Origin: a virus
Virus record (IMG/VR): IMGVR_UViG_3300042516_003753
Location: 1 to 62,222 of that record
DNA: 62,222 nucleotides
Reading direction: 5' to 3' (one strand)
In this document: in pieces, positions 54,530 to 62,222 of the stretch
Layout of the letters: the number at the start of each line of letters is the position of its first letter
How positions within the stretch are numbered: position 1 is the first letter of the stretch
Made by a program: the position numbers and the translations under genes
Notes under the pieces: model-generated
Databases searched by the model: none
Seen by the model: only the letters and a program-made list of their open reading frames with translations
What the model was told of the DNA's origin: nothing

Positions 54530-57033
54530 CAGAAAAAAAATGATTCAAGGTTTGCAGTTTTTTCTTCTTTCCATCCAATAATATTCAGAATTGTTTTGAG
54601 TGGATCCAAGAATGCTTTTTCAAATTGTAGTTCATAGTCAATATATTTGTCAAGACCAAGTTCGGTAGGAAACTGCTGAATAAAAGAAATTACATTTTCC
54701 TGAATAGTGTTTGGTTTCTTCAAAAATAAAAACTTTACCTTTTCACCATTATTAATTAGCGAATATTTATTAGTAAGATTTTTCTGCTTTATATAATGAT
54801 TAAACAATAATGCACCACGAACTTGAATTGGAGTTTTAGGAGCGTAGATACTAGAAGATGAATAATATTTCCGAACATCAGAAGCAGTTCTGGGAAACGC
54901 AATCTGTTCTGGAGGAAGAGATTTAAACTCTTCACGACATTTATCAATAAAATGAATCATGTCATCTTCAGTTCCACTCATTAAGATATTAAAAGATTCT
55001 TTCAACATCTTACGACAAGGTGCAGGTGTAGAAGATTTGATTGCTTCAATCCCTTTGATCTTCAGTTTAGATTCTTCATAACGAACACCTTCACTATCCC
55101 ATACACTTAAAATGTATCGCTTCTTTGCAGTCCAGATACCACGTTCCGCAATACACTCACGCTTCATGATCATCTTCTGTTCATAAGCATTCACATACTC
55201 TGCCAATTCTTGGTAAGAACTTTCAATATATTTTTCAAATTCCACCTTACAGACCTTATCAAGGAACGAAACAACGCCTTGAGTAGTTTTCTCTCTTCCT
55301 TTGAATACAGTTTCCACCAGAGGACCCATATTAACGTAAAGAGAATCGGTATCTGAAGCAATAACATAATCTACATCTCCACTTTTAAGAATCTTGTTCA
55401 AGTAAGAATTTACTTTATTCATAATCCAGTTAATTGAAACTTGACCAGATAAAGTAATTGCTTCAGCATTTGCGAGTTTAAAGTAACGAAAATACTGATT
55501 ACCGATGGCACCATAAGCAGAGTTCAATTGAATCTTACGTGCCATCTGGATGTTGTTGCAACGAGCAATCTCTTTAACCAATTCTTTGTTCTTGGTCTTT
55601 TCATATTCTTGCTCTGCCGCAAGCATTTTCTTCTTAAAGATCACACGTTCATTATAAATCTTCTCCATCAACTCTGGAAGAAATCCACGAATATCTTTAC
55701 GATACATCGCTCCGTTTGCACAAACCGCATAATCCTTATACATCTCAAAGTTAATAGTCTGATTTAAAATTTTATCTACATTAACTGTTGGATGCTTCTC
55801 TTCAACAAGTGTTTCTGGAGAGATGTTGTACTGCATGATCAGGTGAGGATACAGCGAGTTAAGGTCAAAACTCACAACCCAATCATACATTCCTGGAATA
55901 GGTTCTTTTACATAAGCACCCTCATACTTGGAATCTTTATCAGAACGCTCTTTAGGAGGAATAACGATATTCCTTTTCTTCAGATAGTTATAGATGATTG
56001 TATCCCACATGCGAACTTGAGAAAATACATCCTCATAGTTTGCCTTGGCATCGTATGCCATAGTAAGAGCAAGTTCAATCAGTTTCATCTTGTCTTCCAA
56101 ACGGTCAACAAGTTCCACGTCCTTGATGTTGTACTCTACAAACTTCTGCCAACCTTTAGTGTAGAAGTCTTTAAACGTATCAAACTCGGAGTGATCCAGT
56201 TTCTTTTGCTTGAGTTCAACTTCGGCAATATAATCCAAGCGATAGGATTCCTGTGCTTTATAAGTAAATTTCTTATAAAGATCAAGATAGTCTAACTGCG
56301 AGATTCCACCAATATCATAACAAAGGTGCTTACGTCCAGAGATATAAGTTTCATCTTCAGTAACAAGACCCCATGGCGACAACCGCTTCATGAGTTTTTC
56401 ACCAAGAACCCTATCAATTCTACGAACAAGATATGGAATATCATACAGTTTGCTATTCCACCCAGTTACAACTTCAGGAGTATTTGATTCAATCATCCAC
56501 CAATTAATAAAATCATTTAAGAGATCATATTCATTAGAAAAAGAACGATAATCAACATTCTTCTGTTTGTTTTGAAAAGGACCTTTTCCCCAAGTACGAA
56601 TTTGCTTTGAAGAATAATCCTGAATAGTAATCAAAAGAACTTCCTCTGCAGCAGATTCTACATCGGGGAATCCATTTTCAGAAGCAACCTCAATATCAAT
56701 AGTGGTTACTTTAATCTTACTAATGTCAAACTTCAGTTCCTCTTCTGGATAAATGTCAGAAATATACTGATAGATGTATTGTGTATTTCCGAAGATTTTA
56801 AAGTTTTCTACATTCTCATATTTTTTAACGAACTCCCTACAGTCACGTACAGATCCAGGTTGAACTGATTCTACATATTCTCCAGTTAATGTTTGGTATT
56901 TAGTTTTTTTATTCGCAGGGACAAAAAGAGTCGGGTTGAACTTCTCACGGGTCATAAAATGTTTACCATCTTCATAACCACGGACCAAGAAGTGATCCCC
57001 GACCATTTGAACGTTAGTGTAAAATCGCATCAT
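54529..57033 (-). CDS. gp43: DNA polymerase, family B (gp43-like)
   Basis: 834 residues. The exonuclease site is KVTTIDIEVASENGFPDVES; the polymerase motifs are SFDLNSLYPHLIMQYNISPE (motif A), MARKIQLNSAYGAIGNQYFR (motif B) and DYVIASDTDSLYVNMG (motif C). The C-terminus ends NLESFFF, resembling a sliding-clamp-binding tail. Either of two adjacent ATG codons could start it. The main replicative polymerase of the phage. Confidence 0.97.
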   Translation of the reverse strand: MMRFYTNVQMVGDHFLVRGYEDGKHFMTREKFNPTLFVPANKKTKYQTLTGEYVESVQPGSVRDCREFVKKYENVENFKIFGNTQYIYQYISDIYPEEELKFDISKIKVTTIDIEVASENGFPDVESAAEEVLLITIQDYSSKQIRTWGKGPFQNKQKNVDYRSFSNEYDLLNDFINWWMIESNTPEVVTGWNSKLYDIPYLVRRIDRVLGEKLMKRLSPWGLVTEDETYISGRKHLCYDIGGISQLDYLDLYKKFTYKAQESYRLDYIAEVELKQKKLDHSEFDTFKDFYTKGWQKFVEYNIKDVELVDRLEDKMKLIELALTMAYDAKANYEDVFSQVRMWDTIIYNYLKKRNIVIPPKERSDKDSKYEGAYVKEPIPGMYDWVVSFDLNSLYPHLIMQYNISPETLVEEKHPTVNVDKILNQTINFEMYKDYAVCANGAMYRKDIRGFLPELMEKIYNERVIFKKKMLAAEQEYEKTKNKELVKEIARCNNIQMARKIQLNSAYGAIGNQYFRYFKLANAEAITLSGQVSINWIMNKVNSYLNKILKSGDVDYVIASDTDSLYVNMGPLVETVFKGREKTTQGVVSFLDKVCKVEFEKYIESSYQELAEYVNAYEQKMIMKRECIAERGIWTAKKRYILSVWDSEGVRYEESKLKIKGIEAIKSSTPAPCRKMLKESFNILMSGTEDDMIHFIDKCREEFKSLPPEQIAFPRTASDVRKYYSSSSIYAPKTPIQVRGALLFNHYIKQKNLTNKYSLINNGEKVKFLFLKKPNTIQENVISFIQQFPTELGLDKYIDYELQFEKAFLDPLKTILNIIGWKEEKTANLESFFF

Positions 57034-57757
57034 TTACCTCAGTATACCGAAATTCTAACTCAAATTTTTTATTTTTATTTGTAATTATAACTGGTTGATT
57101 ACCAGTAAATTCCTCATAAGCATTCAAAAACATTCGAAAATAATGCCAGTGATTCTTTGGAACATATTGTGGCGATAAACACAAAAACACATGATCAAAA
57201 TTATAATCTTGAAATGTTATTTCATGCCGTTCTATATCATAGAATTTTGGAATATATTTTAAAATTATATTAGATTTTCCTCTATGTGAACTATCTGGAT
57301 TTGTTATCCACACACAAGATTTTAGTTTTCCTTTACTGGCCAACCATCCTATCCAATTTCCTTCATTGACATAATTACATTTTTTGATATTTTCATATTC
57401 ATAATCCATTGATTTTTCATTGCTTCCAAATAAATCAAATGAGTTATTCATGAAAACATCATCATGATGGTCAACATTAATCAATTCAATATTACTATAA
57501 TCGGAAATAGAATGTAAAATATCATCATGTTCATATCCAAATGAAAACGATTTAGAATTTTTTAATGATTTTAGAAAAATATCAAAACAAAATAATAAAG
57601 CAGATTGATCAATATAAAAATGGCTTTCAGAAAAATCACTAAATTCAAATATTTTTTTCCACCTAACAGATGGATTTTCGTCATGAAACAATGAATTATA
57701 TAATAACAATGATGATCCCATTATATAATCAAGATCAATGCTCAATACTTTCATCAA
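57014..57757 (-). CDS. UPF0489/arginase-like-fold hypothetical protein
   Basis: 247 residues. VLSIDLDYIMGSSLLLYNSL and LINVDHHDDVFMNNSFDLFG have DxDY and DHHDD motifs that recall metal-binding loops of UPF0489 and arginase/deacetylase relatives; HVFLCLSPQYVPKNHWHYFR follows. A metal-dependent hydrolase is possible but unproven. Overlaps gp43 by 20 nt. Confidence 0.6.
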   Translation of the reverse strand: MMKVLSIDLDYIMGSSLLLYNSLFHDENPSVRWKKIFEFSDFSESHFYIDQSALLFCFDIFLKSLKNSKSFSFGYEHDDILHSISDYSNIELINVDHHDDVFMNNSFDLFGSNEKSMDYEYENIKKCNYVNEGNWIGWLASKGKLKSCVWITNPDSSHRGKSNIILKYIPKFYDIERHEITFQDYNFDHVFLCLSPQYVPKNHWHYFRMFLNAYEEFTGNQPVIITNKNKKFELEFRYTEVNDAILH

Positions 57758-58026
57758 TTATTCTCCAAAAAATCTAAATAAGATTTCAAAACATTAATTT
57801 TAACATCCATAATTGTAATGATATTTTCAGATTGTATCATAAATGTTTTTTGATCGCTAATACTATTCATCCAAAATTTAAAACTTAATTCTTGCCCCTG
57901 ATCATTGATTTCGCATGGATTAATTAGTTTACAATTAGGTTCCCCGAGTTCAGAATCCATTTCTATAATTTGAGATATTAAGATAACGTTATTTCTTAAT
58001 AATAGAGATTTAATTGGTGCTTCCAT
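57754..58026 (-). CDS. Sm-like/OB-like small protein A (90 aa)
   Basis: MEAPIKSLLLRNNVILISQI, then IEMDSELGEPNCKLINPCEI and FMIQSENIITIMDVKINVLK. The beta-strand pattern and motif order match the neighbouring protein at 58010-58330, suggesting a tandem duplication. ATGA overlap with the next gene. Confidence 0.62.
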   Translation of the reverse strand: MEAPIKSLLLRNNVILISQIIEMDSELGEPNCKLINPCEINDQGQELSFKFWMNSISDQKTFMIQSENIITIMDVKINVLKSYLDFLENN

Positions 58027-58330
58027 TTGTCTGCTCAGCGTACATTTTTTCTAAAGTTTCTATTGGATTCACTACAGTAACAACCCAATCAATTGGAATA
58101 AGAACATCTTCATCATTCGTCAAAATTATCCATGGGGACAATGATACTTTGACAGAAGGTTTTTCGGAATCTTTACTAGATTCCATCAAAAACATGCTGT
58201 TATCATAAGATATTATTTGTGGTTTATTAAGCAAATACCCATAAGTTTTTTGGGTATCTGGAATTACAAGTTCTTTTACTTCAGATACTAAATTTTCTCC
58301 AGATTTCAATATCAATAATTTGATTGACAT
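58010..58330 (-). CDS. Sm-like/OB-like small protein B (106 aa)
   Basis: MSIKLLILKSGENLVSEVKE, YGYLLNKPQIISYDNSMFLM and SPWIILTNDEDVLIPIDWVV. A small beta-barrel-type protein like the Sm/Hfq-type or nucleic-acid-binding cyanophage conserved proteins. Overlaps protein A by 17 nt. Transcribed from the composite promoter at 58354-58382. Confidence 0.7.
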   Translation of the reverse strand: MSIKLLILKSGENLVSEVKELVIPDTQKTYGYLLNKPQIISYDNSMFLMESSKDSEKPSVKVSLSPWIILTNDEDVLIPIDWVVTVVNPIETLEKMYAEQTNGSTN

Positions 58331-58353
58331 AAATTACTACATGCTCTCCTGCC

Positions 58354-58405
58354 ATTATAGCAATAAAAAAGAGGGGAGTCAACTGGATTTTGCCAGTCTC
58401 CCCTC
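58354..58405 (-). promoter_or_regulatory. Terminator/promoter composite after hsp20
   Basis: Hairpin GAGGGGAG/CTCCCCTC with inner CTGG/CCAG (58371-58405) and TTTTTT end the hsp20 transcript. TTGACT (58377-58382), 17 bp, TATAAT (58354-58359) overlap it. Confidence 0.75.
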
Positions 58406-58428
58406 GCGCCGACGATATTCAAAAGTAT

Positions 58429-58863
58429 TTATAGATAATCTTTGCGCTTGTGATGATCAGGAACAATTCTACCAAGAGTCACAGTTAAAAGCCCATCCTC
58501 AAAATCAACTGATCGTACTTCCGTATCATCAGAGAGTGTCCACGCTCTCTTAAAACTCCGTTGAGCCAAACCTTTGTGGATATAGTTGGACTCCGTTTCT
58601 TTGTCTTCTTTTTGGCCCTCCACAAAGAGTTTGCCGTCTTGCGTGTAGACATAAACTTCTTTTTTCTTAAATCCAGCAAGTGCAAGCTCTAGTCGAGATT
58701 CTACGTTACTAACTTGAACTAGATTGTAAGGAGGGTAATTGGTGGTAGTTTCATGAAGATGAAAAATACGATCAAAATACTCATCCATTCCAATACTATA
58801 CTTGTTGATCCTTTCCATCAGAGCAGGAAGATCTGCAGCAGTATACCTTGTAAGGTTAGTCAT
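58429..58863 (-). CDS. hsp20: Small heat-shock protein (Hsp20/IbpA type)
   Basis: 144 residues with an alpha-crystallin domain: YNLVQVSNVESRLELALAGF, VYTQDGKLFVEGQKED, GLAQRSFKRAWTLSDDTEVR and FEDGLLTVTLGRIVPDHHKR. A molecular chaperone very common in cyanomyoviruses, thought to stabilise phage or photosystem proteins. TATAAT is seen upstream, but without a clear -35. Confidence 0.95.
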   Translation of the reverse strand: MTNLTRYTAADLPALMERINKYSIGMDEYFDRIFHLHETTTNYPPYNLVQVSNVESRLELALAGFKKKEVYVYTQDGKLFVEGQKEDKETESNYIHKGLAQRSFKRAWTLSDDTEVRSVDFEDGLLTVTLGRIVPDHHKRKDYL

Positions 58864-58941
58864 TATGGTAGCTCCTTTTTAAAGCGAGTTTGTGTTGTGT
58901 GGACCCTTTCGGCATCCGTATATAATTATAACACTTCCAAT

Positions 58942-58966
58942 AAAAAAGCGGGTCGTAAAACCCGCA
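58942..58966 (-). terminator. Intrinsic terminator after regA
   Basis: Minus-strand GCGGGT-tttacg-ACCCGC followed by TTTTTTATT. Confidence 0.85.
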
Positions 58967-58971
58967 CTTTA

Positions 58972-59412
58972 TTATTCGGCGTCTTCTACCTTTTTCTTTT
59001 TAGACCCAATATTGTACTTGGTTTCTAAGATCCATTCTCCCTTATCTTTGTAAGAAAGAACTTTAATTTGATTAAGGGGTGCAATATCTTGAATTTTTTC
59101 AAGATCAACAATCGTAATTAGACCCCAATCCGCAAGAAGTTGGGCAATACGATTGCGGCGCTGAACATCATTCACAGTCAGGTTAGCGTGTTTACCGTCC
59201 AAAGCAAACAGTTCCTTAAAGTGAACGAGATAATATCTACCTTGCTTGTGCAAAATATGGCAAGACTGATAGATTTTCTTTTCCTTTCTTGAAGCGACTC
59301 CGATACGAGTCAAAGTTTCACGCACTTTCAAAAAGTCATCTGGTTCATTTAGAACCACTTCAACCATTTGACTTGGCGTCCACTTCACTTCAGGTTCTTG
59401 AACGACACTCAT
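58972..59412 (-). CDS. regA: RegA translational repressor
   Basis: 146 residues. MVEVVLNEPDDFLKVRETLT, RIGVASRKEKKIYQSCHILH and YLVHFKELFALDGKHANLTV, DVQRRNRIAQLLADWGLI match T4 RegA, which binds AU-rich initiation regions of early mRNAs, including those of gp44 and gp45. The gene lies in the same order as in T4 (44-62-regA-43), but here with dam and others inserted. Its start overlaps gp62. Confidence 0.94.
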   Translation of the reverse strand: MSVVQEPEVKWTPSQMVEVVLNEPDDFLKVRETLTRIGVASRKEKKIYQSCHILHKQGRYYLVHFKELFALDGKHANLTVNDVQRRNRIAQLLADWGLITIVDLEKIQDIAPLNQIKVLSYKDKGEWILETKYNIGSKKKKVEDAE

Positions 59413-59786
59413 TTTGATCCTCCAGTTTCAAATTTTGATTTAATAAAAGTAAGTTGTTCTTTTGTAAGAATCCTCAAAGCTTGTTTTGCCTTTTCATTAC
59501 TATAACCATAGTAACGTTTAACATAATCAAGGTCTTTGATTTTATCTTGACGGAGCCAGGGAGAAAATCTCTTCTTTTTCCTCAGACTATTTATAAAAAA
59601 GTCATATTGCATCTTTTTTGGAAGAAAATGGCACATATTCATTTCATTCGCAAACATAATGCAATCAATATGCCCAGAAAAACAACGATTGATAATATAA
59701 GGTGCATATTCCTTCTCAAGCGAAGGATCTTCATCAATTAGATGTTTCTTCGTCTGATTGATTGAGTTTAACCAGTCCTTCAATTC
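59409..59786 (-). CDS. gp62: Clamp-loader small subunit (gp62-like)
   Basis: 125 residues from MELKDWLNSINQTKKHLIDE, IINRCFSGHIDCIMFANEMN and MCHFLPKKMQYDFFINSLRK, SPWLRQDKI. Helical, matching gp62, which with gp44 loads the gp45 sliding clamp. An upstream start would extend into dam; it begins 53 nt before the end of dam, an unusually long overlap. Confidence 0.88.
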   Translation of the reverse strand, partial: ELKDWLNSINQTKKHLIDEDPSLEKEYAPYIINRCFSGHIDCIMFANEMNMCHFLPKKMQYDFFINSLRKKKRFSPWLRQDKIKDLDYVKRYYGYSNEKAKQALRILTKEQLTFIKSKFETGGSK

Positions 59787-60606
59787 CATAATTAAAAAGC
59801 AGAAGTTCTTTACGTTGTTTTTGCTCACGCATGTATTCACCAACAGAACGCATTGTGTAAGTTAGATCAAATTCTGCAGCGTTCCAATTCTTAAAACGAT
59901 CCTTTACAAGTTGATCAGAATTATAACTTACCAATTGATCCATCTTATTAGAATCACAATCAGCAGCAAACTTATCGTGATCAAATCCTTTGTGCATTGA
60001 TCCCTTGTTCCCATAGAGATTATCCTTAATATCATAAGGAGGGTCCAGATACATAAAAGCACCCATGTTTCCATCCATCAGATAGTCGTATGAGTAATTA
60101 GTTATACGCCACTTTGAAATTAGCGAAGAATACTCAGGCAGTTTCTCAATTCCCCGCAAACTGAAATTGGAATTAGATGCTTGTTCTGAAAATGATGAAC
60201 TCTCTGTGAGACCACTGAAACTGCACTTATTGATAATATAGAAAGCCACAGCACGATCAATGCTTGGCAAATCTTTGTCATTAACTTGCTCCTTTGCTTC
60301 AAGAAAAAGTTCTTTCGCCAGGACTGGAGTATTATTTGTCGTCTTAAGATCTACAAGTTTATCTTTAAGATCAGTGCCAAACATCTGGAGTTGTTGCCAG
60401 AAGTTTACAAGAGGTTCATAAAGATCATTTACCCAAATATCTAGGTTGGGATATTTTTTAGTGATATAAATCGCAACACTTCCACCACCAAGGAATGGTT
60501 CGCGGAACTCGTCATAGTTACGAAGATCTGGAAAATAAGGTCCCATTTTTTCACAGGCACGGGACTTTCCGCCTGGATACCTAAGGGGTGTTTTTAACGA
60601 TTTCAT
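59734..60606 (-). CDS. dam: DNA adenine methyltransferase (Dam/D12 class)
   Basis: 290 residues. LRYPGGKSRACEKMGPYFPD and EFREPFLGGGSVAIYITKKY bind SAM; the catalytic motif AFMYLDPPYDIKDNLY is DPPY (Asn6-adenine type). It may protect phage DNA from host endonucleases. It is inserted between regA/gp62 and gp44, and its start overlaps the gene at 60581-61120. Confidence 0.92.
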   Translation of the reverse strand: MKSLKTPLRYPGGKSRACEKMGPYFPDLRNYDEFREPFLGGGSVAIYITKKYPNLDIWVNDLYEPLVNFWQQLQMFGTDLKDKLVDLKTTNNTPVLAKELFLEAKEQVNDKDLPSIDRAVAFYIINKCSFSGLTESSSFSEQASNSNFSLRGIEKLPEYSSLISKWRITNYSYDYLMDGNMGAFMYLDPPYDIKDNLYGNKGSMHKGFDHDKFAADCDSNKMDQLVSYNSDQLVKDRFKNWNAAEFDLTYTMRSVGEYMREQKQRKELLLFNYGIEGLVKLNQSDEETSN

Positions 60607-61120
60607 GAGGAACGCTCCGTATAAAATTCATAATAAATTCATCTTTTTCTCCAAAATAGTTCCTATTCCATACAGGACCACCATAAAGAAAAAAATGTTC
60701 GTGTTTTGGATCACAAGAAGCAGTAATGTCATTACTGTTAGACTTCTTAAAATTATACAACATTGATCCAGGAACACAACAAGCTTTCAACTTATCTGGA
60801 TCACTAAAGATATAATAATCGGCAGGTACAAAATCAGTCTTCCCACTCCCTCTTGCATTCTTTACAACGACACCCCTAACTGCCATTTCATTTTTATTTT
60901 TGAAAGTTACCTTTTTACTTTCATATGTTTTACCATTTAAATCAATCAAATCTTTACCTGTTTGATTAATTCTTTTTAATTTACCACCACTATATTCTTC
61001 ATATGCAAATTCAATCATCCTACCAACATCAAAATATTGAGTTGGATCAGTATTTCCAGACAGGCTGGAAAAAAAGAAGGACAATCGCATTAAATCAATT
61101 GTTTTAATAAAATCAATCAT
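60581..61120 (-). CDS. Possible PD-(D/E)xK nuclease paired with Dam (179 aa)
   Basis: RINQTGKDLIDLNGKTYESK then KVTFKNKNEMAVRGVVVKNA: an Asp followed by Glu-Ser-Lys could be a PD-(D/E)xK core, and FVPADYYIFSDPDKLKACCV follows as a later strand. It overlaps the dam start by 26 nt, a coupling often used by restriction-modification pairs. No domain was confirmed; a general phage protein is the alternative. Confidence 0.45.
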   Translation of the reverse strand: MIDFIKTIDLMRLSFFFSSLSGNTDPTQYFDVGRMIEFAYEEYSGGKLKRINQTGKDLIDLNGKTYESKKVTFKNKNEMAVRGVVVKNARGSGKTDFVPADYYIFSDPDKLKACCVPGSMLYNFKKSNSNDITASCDPKHEHFFLYGGPVWNRNYFGEKDEFIMNFIRSVPHEIVKNTP

Positions 61121-61322
61121 TACAATAATCAGGTTTGTTGTACTTCAGGTATTCAAGAAAGGTCATTTTCATTTCTTTCTGCGTCATGCCACAGTGTTTG
61201 GCAGCAGCAGGAAGAGTCATTTTAGCACGAAACAACGCTTCGTTTGCTTCCTTTACGTTTTCTGGGGTGGTTTTTATTGGCGATTCATAAAGATTTGCCT
61301 TGTTAATTTTATAAGGATTCAT
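61113..61322 (-). CDS. Helix-turn-helix-like small protein (69 aa)
   Basis: MNPYKINKANLYESPIKTTP, then RAKMTLPAAAKHCGMTQKEM, which has the AAxxxGMTQ pattern of a helix-turn-helix, and MTFLEYLKYNKPD. A small DNA-binding regulator is a reasonable guess. Confidence 0.65.
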   Translation of the reverse strand: MNPYKINKANLYESPIKTTPENVKEANEALFRAKMTLPAAAKHCGMTQKEMKMTFLEYLKYNKPDYCND

Positions 61323-61513
61323 TCTATTCCCTCAACCAATTCAATTTCTTCAAATTGATCAGAGGATACTTCATGTATTCCACCAAAAAGATACCAATGT
61401 TTCCCATCATCACGAAGACCAAGATATTTCATTTGTTCTTCATCAAAAGTGTTTTCTCGCATAAGTGCTTGAAGTTGATAATGCATCAAGTCAGATTTAC
61501 TTGGAACTTTCAT
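61319..61513 (-). CDS. Small soluble protein (64 aa)
   Basis: MKVPSKSDLMHYQLQALMRE, then EEQMKYLGLRDDGKHWYLFG. Helix then beta-like region; ATGA overlaps on both sides of the gp44 operon. Unassigned. Confidence 0.65.
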   Translation of the reverse strand: MKVPSKSDLMHYQLQALMRENTFDEEQMKYLGLRDDGKHWYLFGGIHEVSSDQFEEIELVEGIE

Positions 61514-62222
61514 TTGAATTCACACTCCACCATAATTTCAGTTAATGCTGCTAGGAGGTTAATTTCCTGATCAGCCACGAACGCACATTGGTATTGATAC
61601 TTAGCAATAACAAGAACGGCAGCAGGGATAGACTGGGGCGAAAGGCAATCATAACAGGCGTCATACACCCTGCGGAGTAAACTAGAAGCATCGTTGTCCA
61701 AGTTGGAGACCACCCACTTGCGGACTTCTGAAAAGTTTTTGTCTTTGAGATTCTTAATGAGTTCATTTACAGAAATATCGGAGAAAGATGCAAGAATGCC
61801 AGAATCAATTTTTCCTCCAGTAGAGTACCTCTGGCATTCATTAAGAACCCTACGAAAATCAGGAAAGTGTTTAGCAACTAGTTCAACAACAACCTTTTCA
61901 TCATACTCAATTTTCTCCTGATCCAAGATTTGGAGAACTCTTTTGAAGAAACTTCCCGCAAGTTGCTGCTTTTGCTTTCCTTTGATGCTGAAGTCGATGA
62001 CTGCACATCGAGAGTGAAGAGGTTCAATAATTTTGTTTTTGTAGTTGCAGGTGAAGATGAATCGGCAGTTGTTATAAAATGCCTCAATATTCGCCCGTAG
62101 TAGGAGTTGTACGTCGTTGCCTGTGTTATCCGCCTCATCGATGATGATGACTTTGTGTTTAGAAGATCCCGTAAGTGAGACGGTCGAAGCGAAGTTCTTT
62201 GCTTGGTTCCGTACAGTATCCA
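61510..62222 (-). CDS. gp44: Clamp-loader ATPase (gp44-like), C-terminal part (cut by window edge)
   Basis: About 236 residues of the AAA+ subunit of the clamp loader. KHKVIIIDEADNTGNDVQLL is Walker B with the DEAD box, FIFTCNYKNKIIEPLHSRC carries sensor 1 and the SRC motif, and the helical C-terminal collar ends LLAALTEIMVECEFK. The N-terminus with Walker A lies beyond the right edge. Confidence 0.95.
   Translation of the reverse strand, partial: DTVRNQAKNFASTVSLTGSSKHKVIIIDEADNTGNDVQLLLRANIEAFYNNCRFIFTCNYKNKIIEPLHSRCAVIDFSIKGKQKQQLAGSFFKRVLQILDQEKIEYDEKVVVELVAKHFPDFRRVLNECQRYSTGGKIDSGILASFSDISVNELIKNLKDKNFSEVRKWVVSNLDNDASSLLRRVYDACYDCLSPQSIPAAVLVIAKYQYQCAFVADQEINLLAALTEIMVECEFK

Noticed and set aside
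59581-59592. TATAAATA-like box
   Set aside because: It lies in the middle of the gp62 coding region with no following start codon.

Overview
This window is a 62.2 kb piece of a T4-like marine cyanophage (cyanomyovirus) genome. Evidence: T4-type replication genes (gp44 and gp62 clamp loader, RegA, gp43 polymerase, UvsX, gp41 helicase, gp61 primase, NrdA/NrdB) lie in the same region as cyanobacterial photosynthesis genes (psbA, psbD, two hli genes, petF), a MazG-like protein, Hsp20 and gnd. Almost every gene is on the minus strand with start/stop overlaps of 1-4 nt. The exception is one four-gene plus-strand block.

Layout, left to right. (1) 1-3642: host-derived photosynthesis and redox genes (psbD fragment, thioredoxin, psbA, peroxiredoxin, two hli, ferredoxin, micropeptides). 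(2) 3743-20355: an AT-rich surface-polysaccharide island of 20 genes: glycosyltransferases of families GT25, GT6, GT11 (two) and a GT-D type, NDP-sugar epimerases, a heptose module (gmhA, hddA and a HAD/nucleotidyltransferase fusion), gmd, fcl and a ColD-like deoxysugar dehydratase, two methyltransferases and a halogenase-like flavoprotein. Together these could make GDP-fucose and perhaps GDP-colitose, and build a fucosylated glycan resembling ABH antigens. (3) 20430-26744: small conserved phage genes, gnd, a Dps-like protein, a porin, and three scattered tRNAs. (4) 26888-29515: a tRNA array of 19 recognisable tRNAs, two tRNA-like elements and several hairpin-rich spacers. (5) 29639-40517: oxygenases, tail lysozyme, the plus-strand virion-like cassette, SNase, and a lysis-like group (holin candidate, GH24 lysozyme, C39-like peptidase). 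(6) 40480-49119: nrdB, nrdA, primase, structural-type genes, two more tRNAs. (7) 49154-62222: MazG-like protein, oxygenase-like genes, gp41, uvsX, gp43, hsp20, regA, gp62, dam, and gp44 running off the right edge.

Regulation can be read from the sequence. I see about fifteen sigma-70-like promoters (TTGACN-N17-TANNNT), all with 17 bp spacers, several built into intrinsic terminators so that the hairpin carries the -35 and the U-tract lies in the spacer. A second class, T4-type late boxes (NATAAATA), sits 17-32 nt upstream of structural-type genes.

All identifications come from motif and family recognition by eye, with no database search. Small genes under 60 codons were found by translating intergenic sequence; their evidence is mainly tight packing and start/stop overlap.
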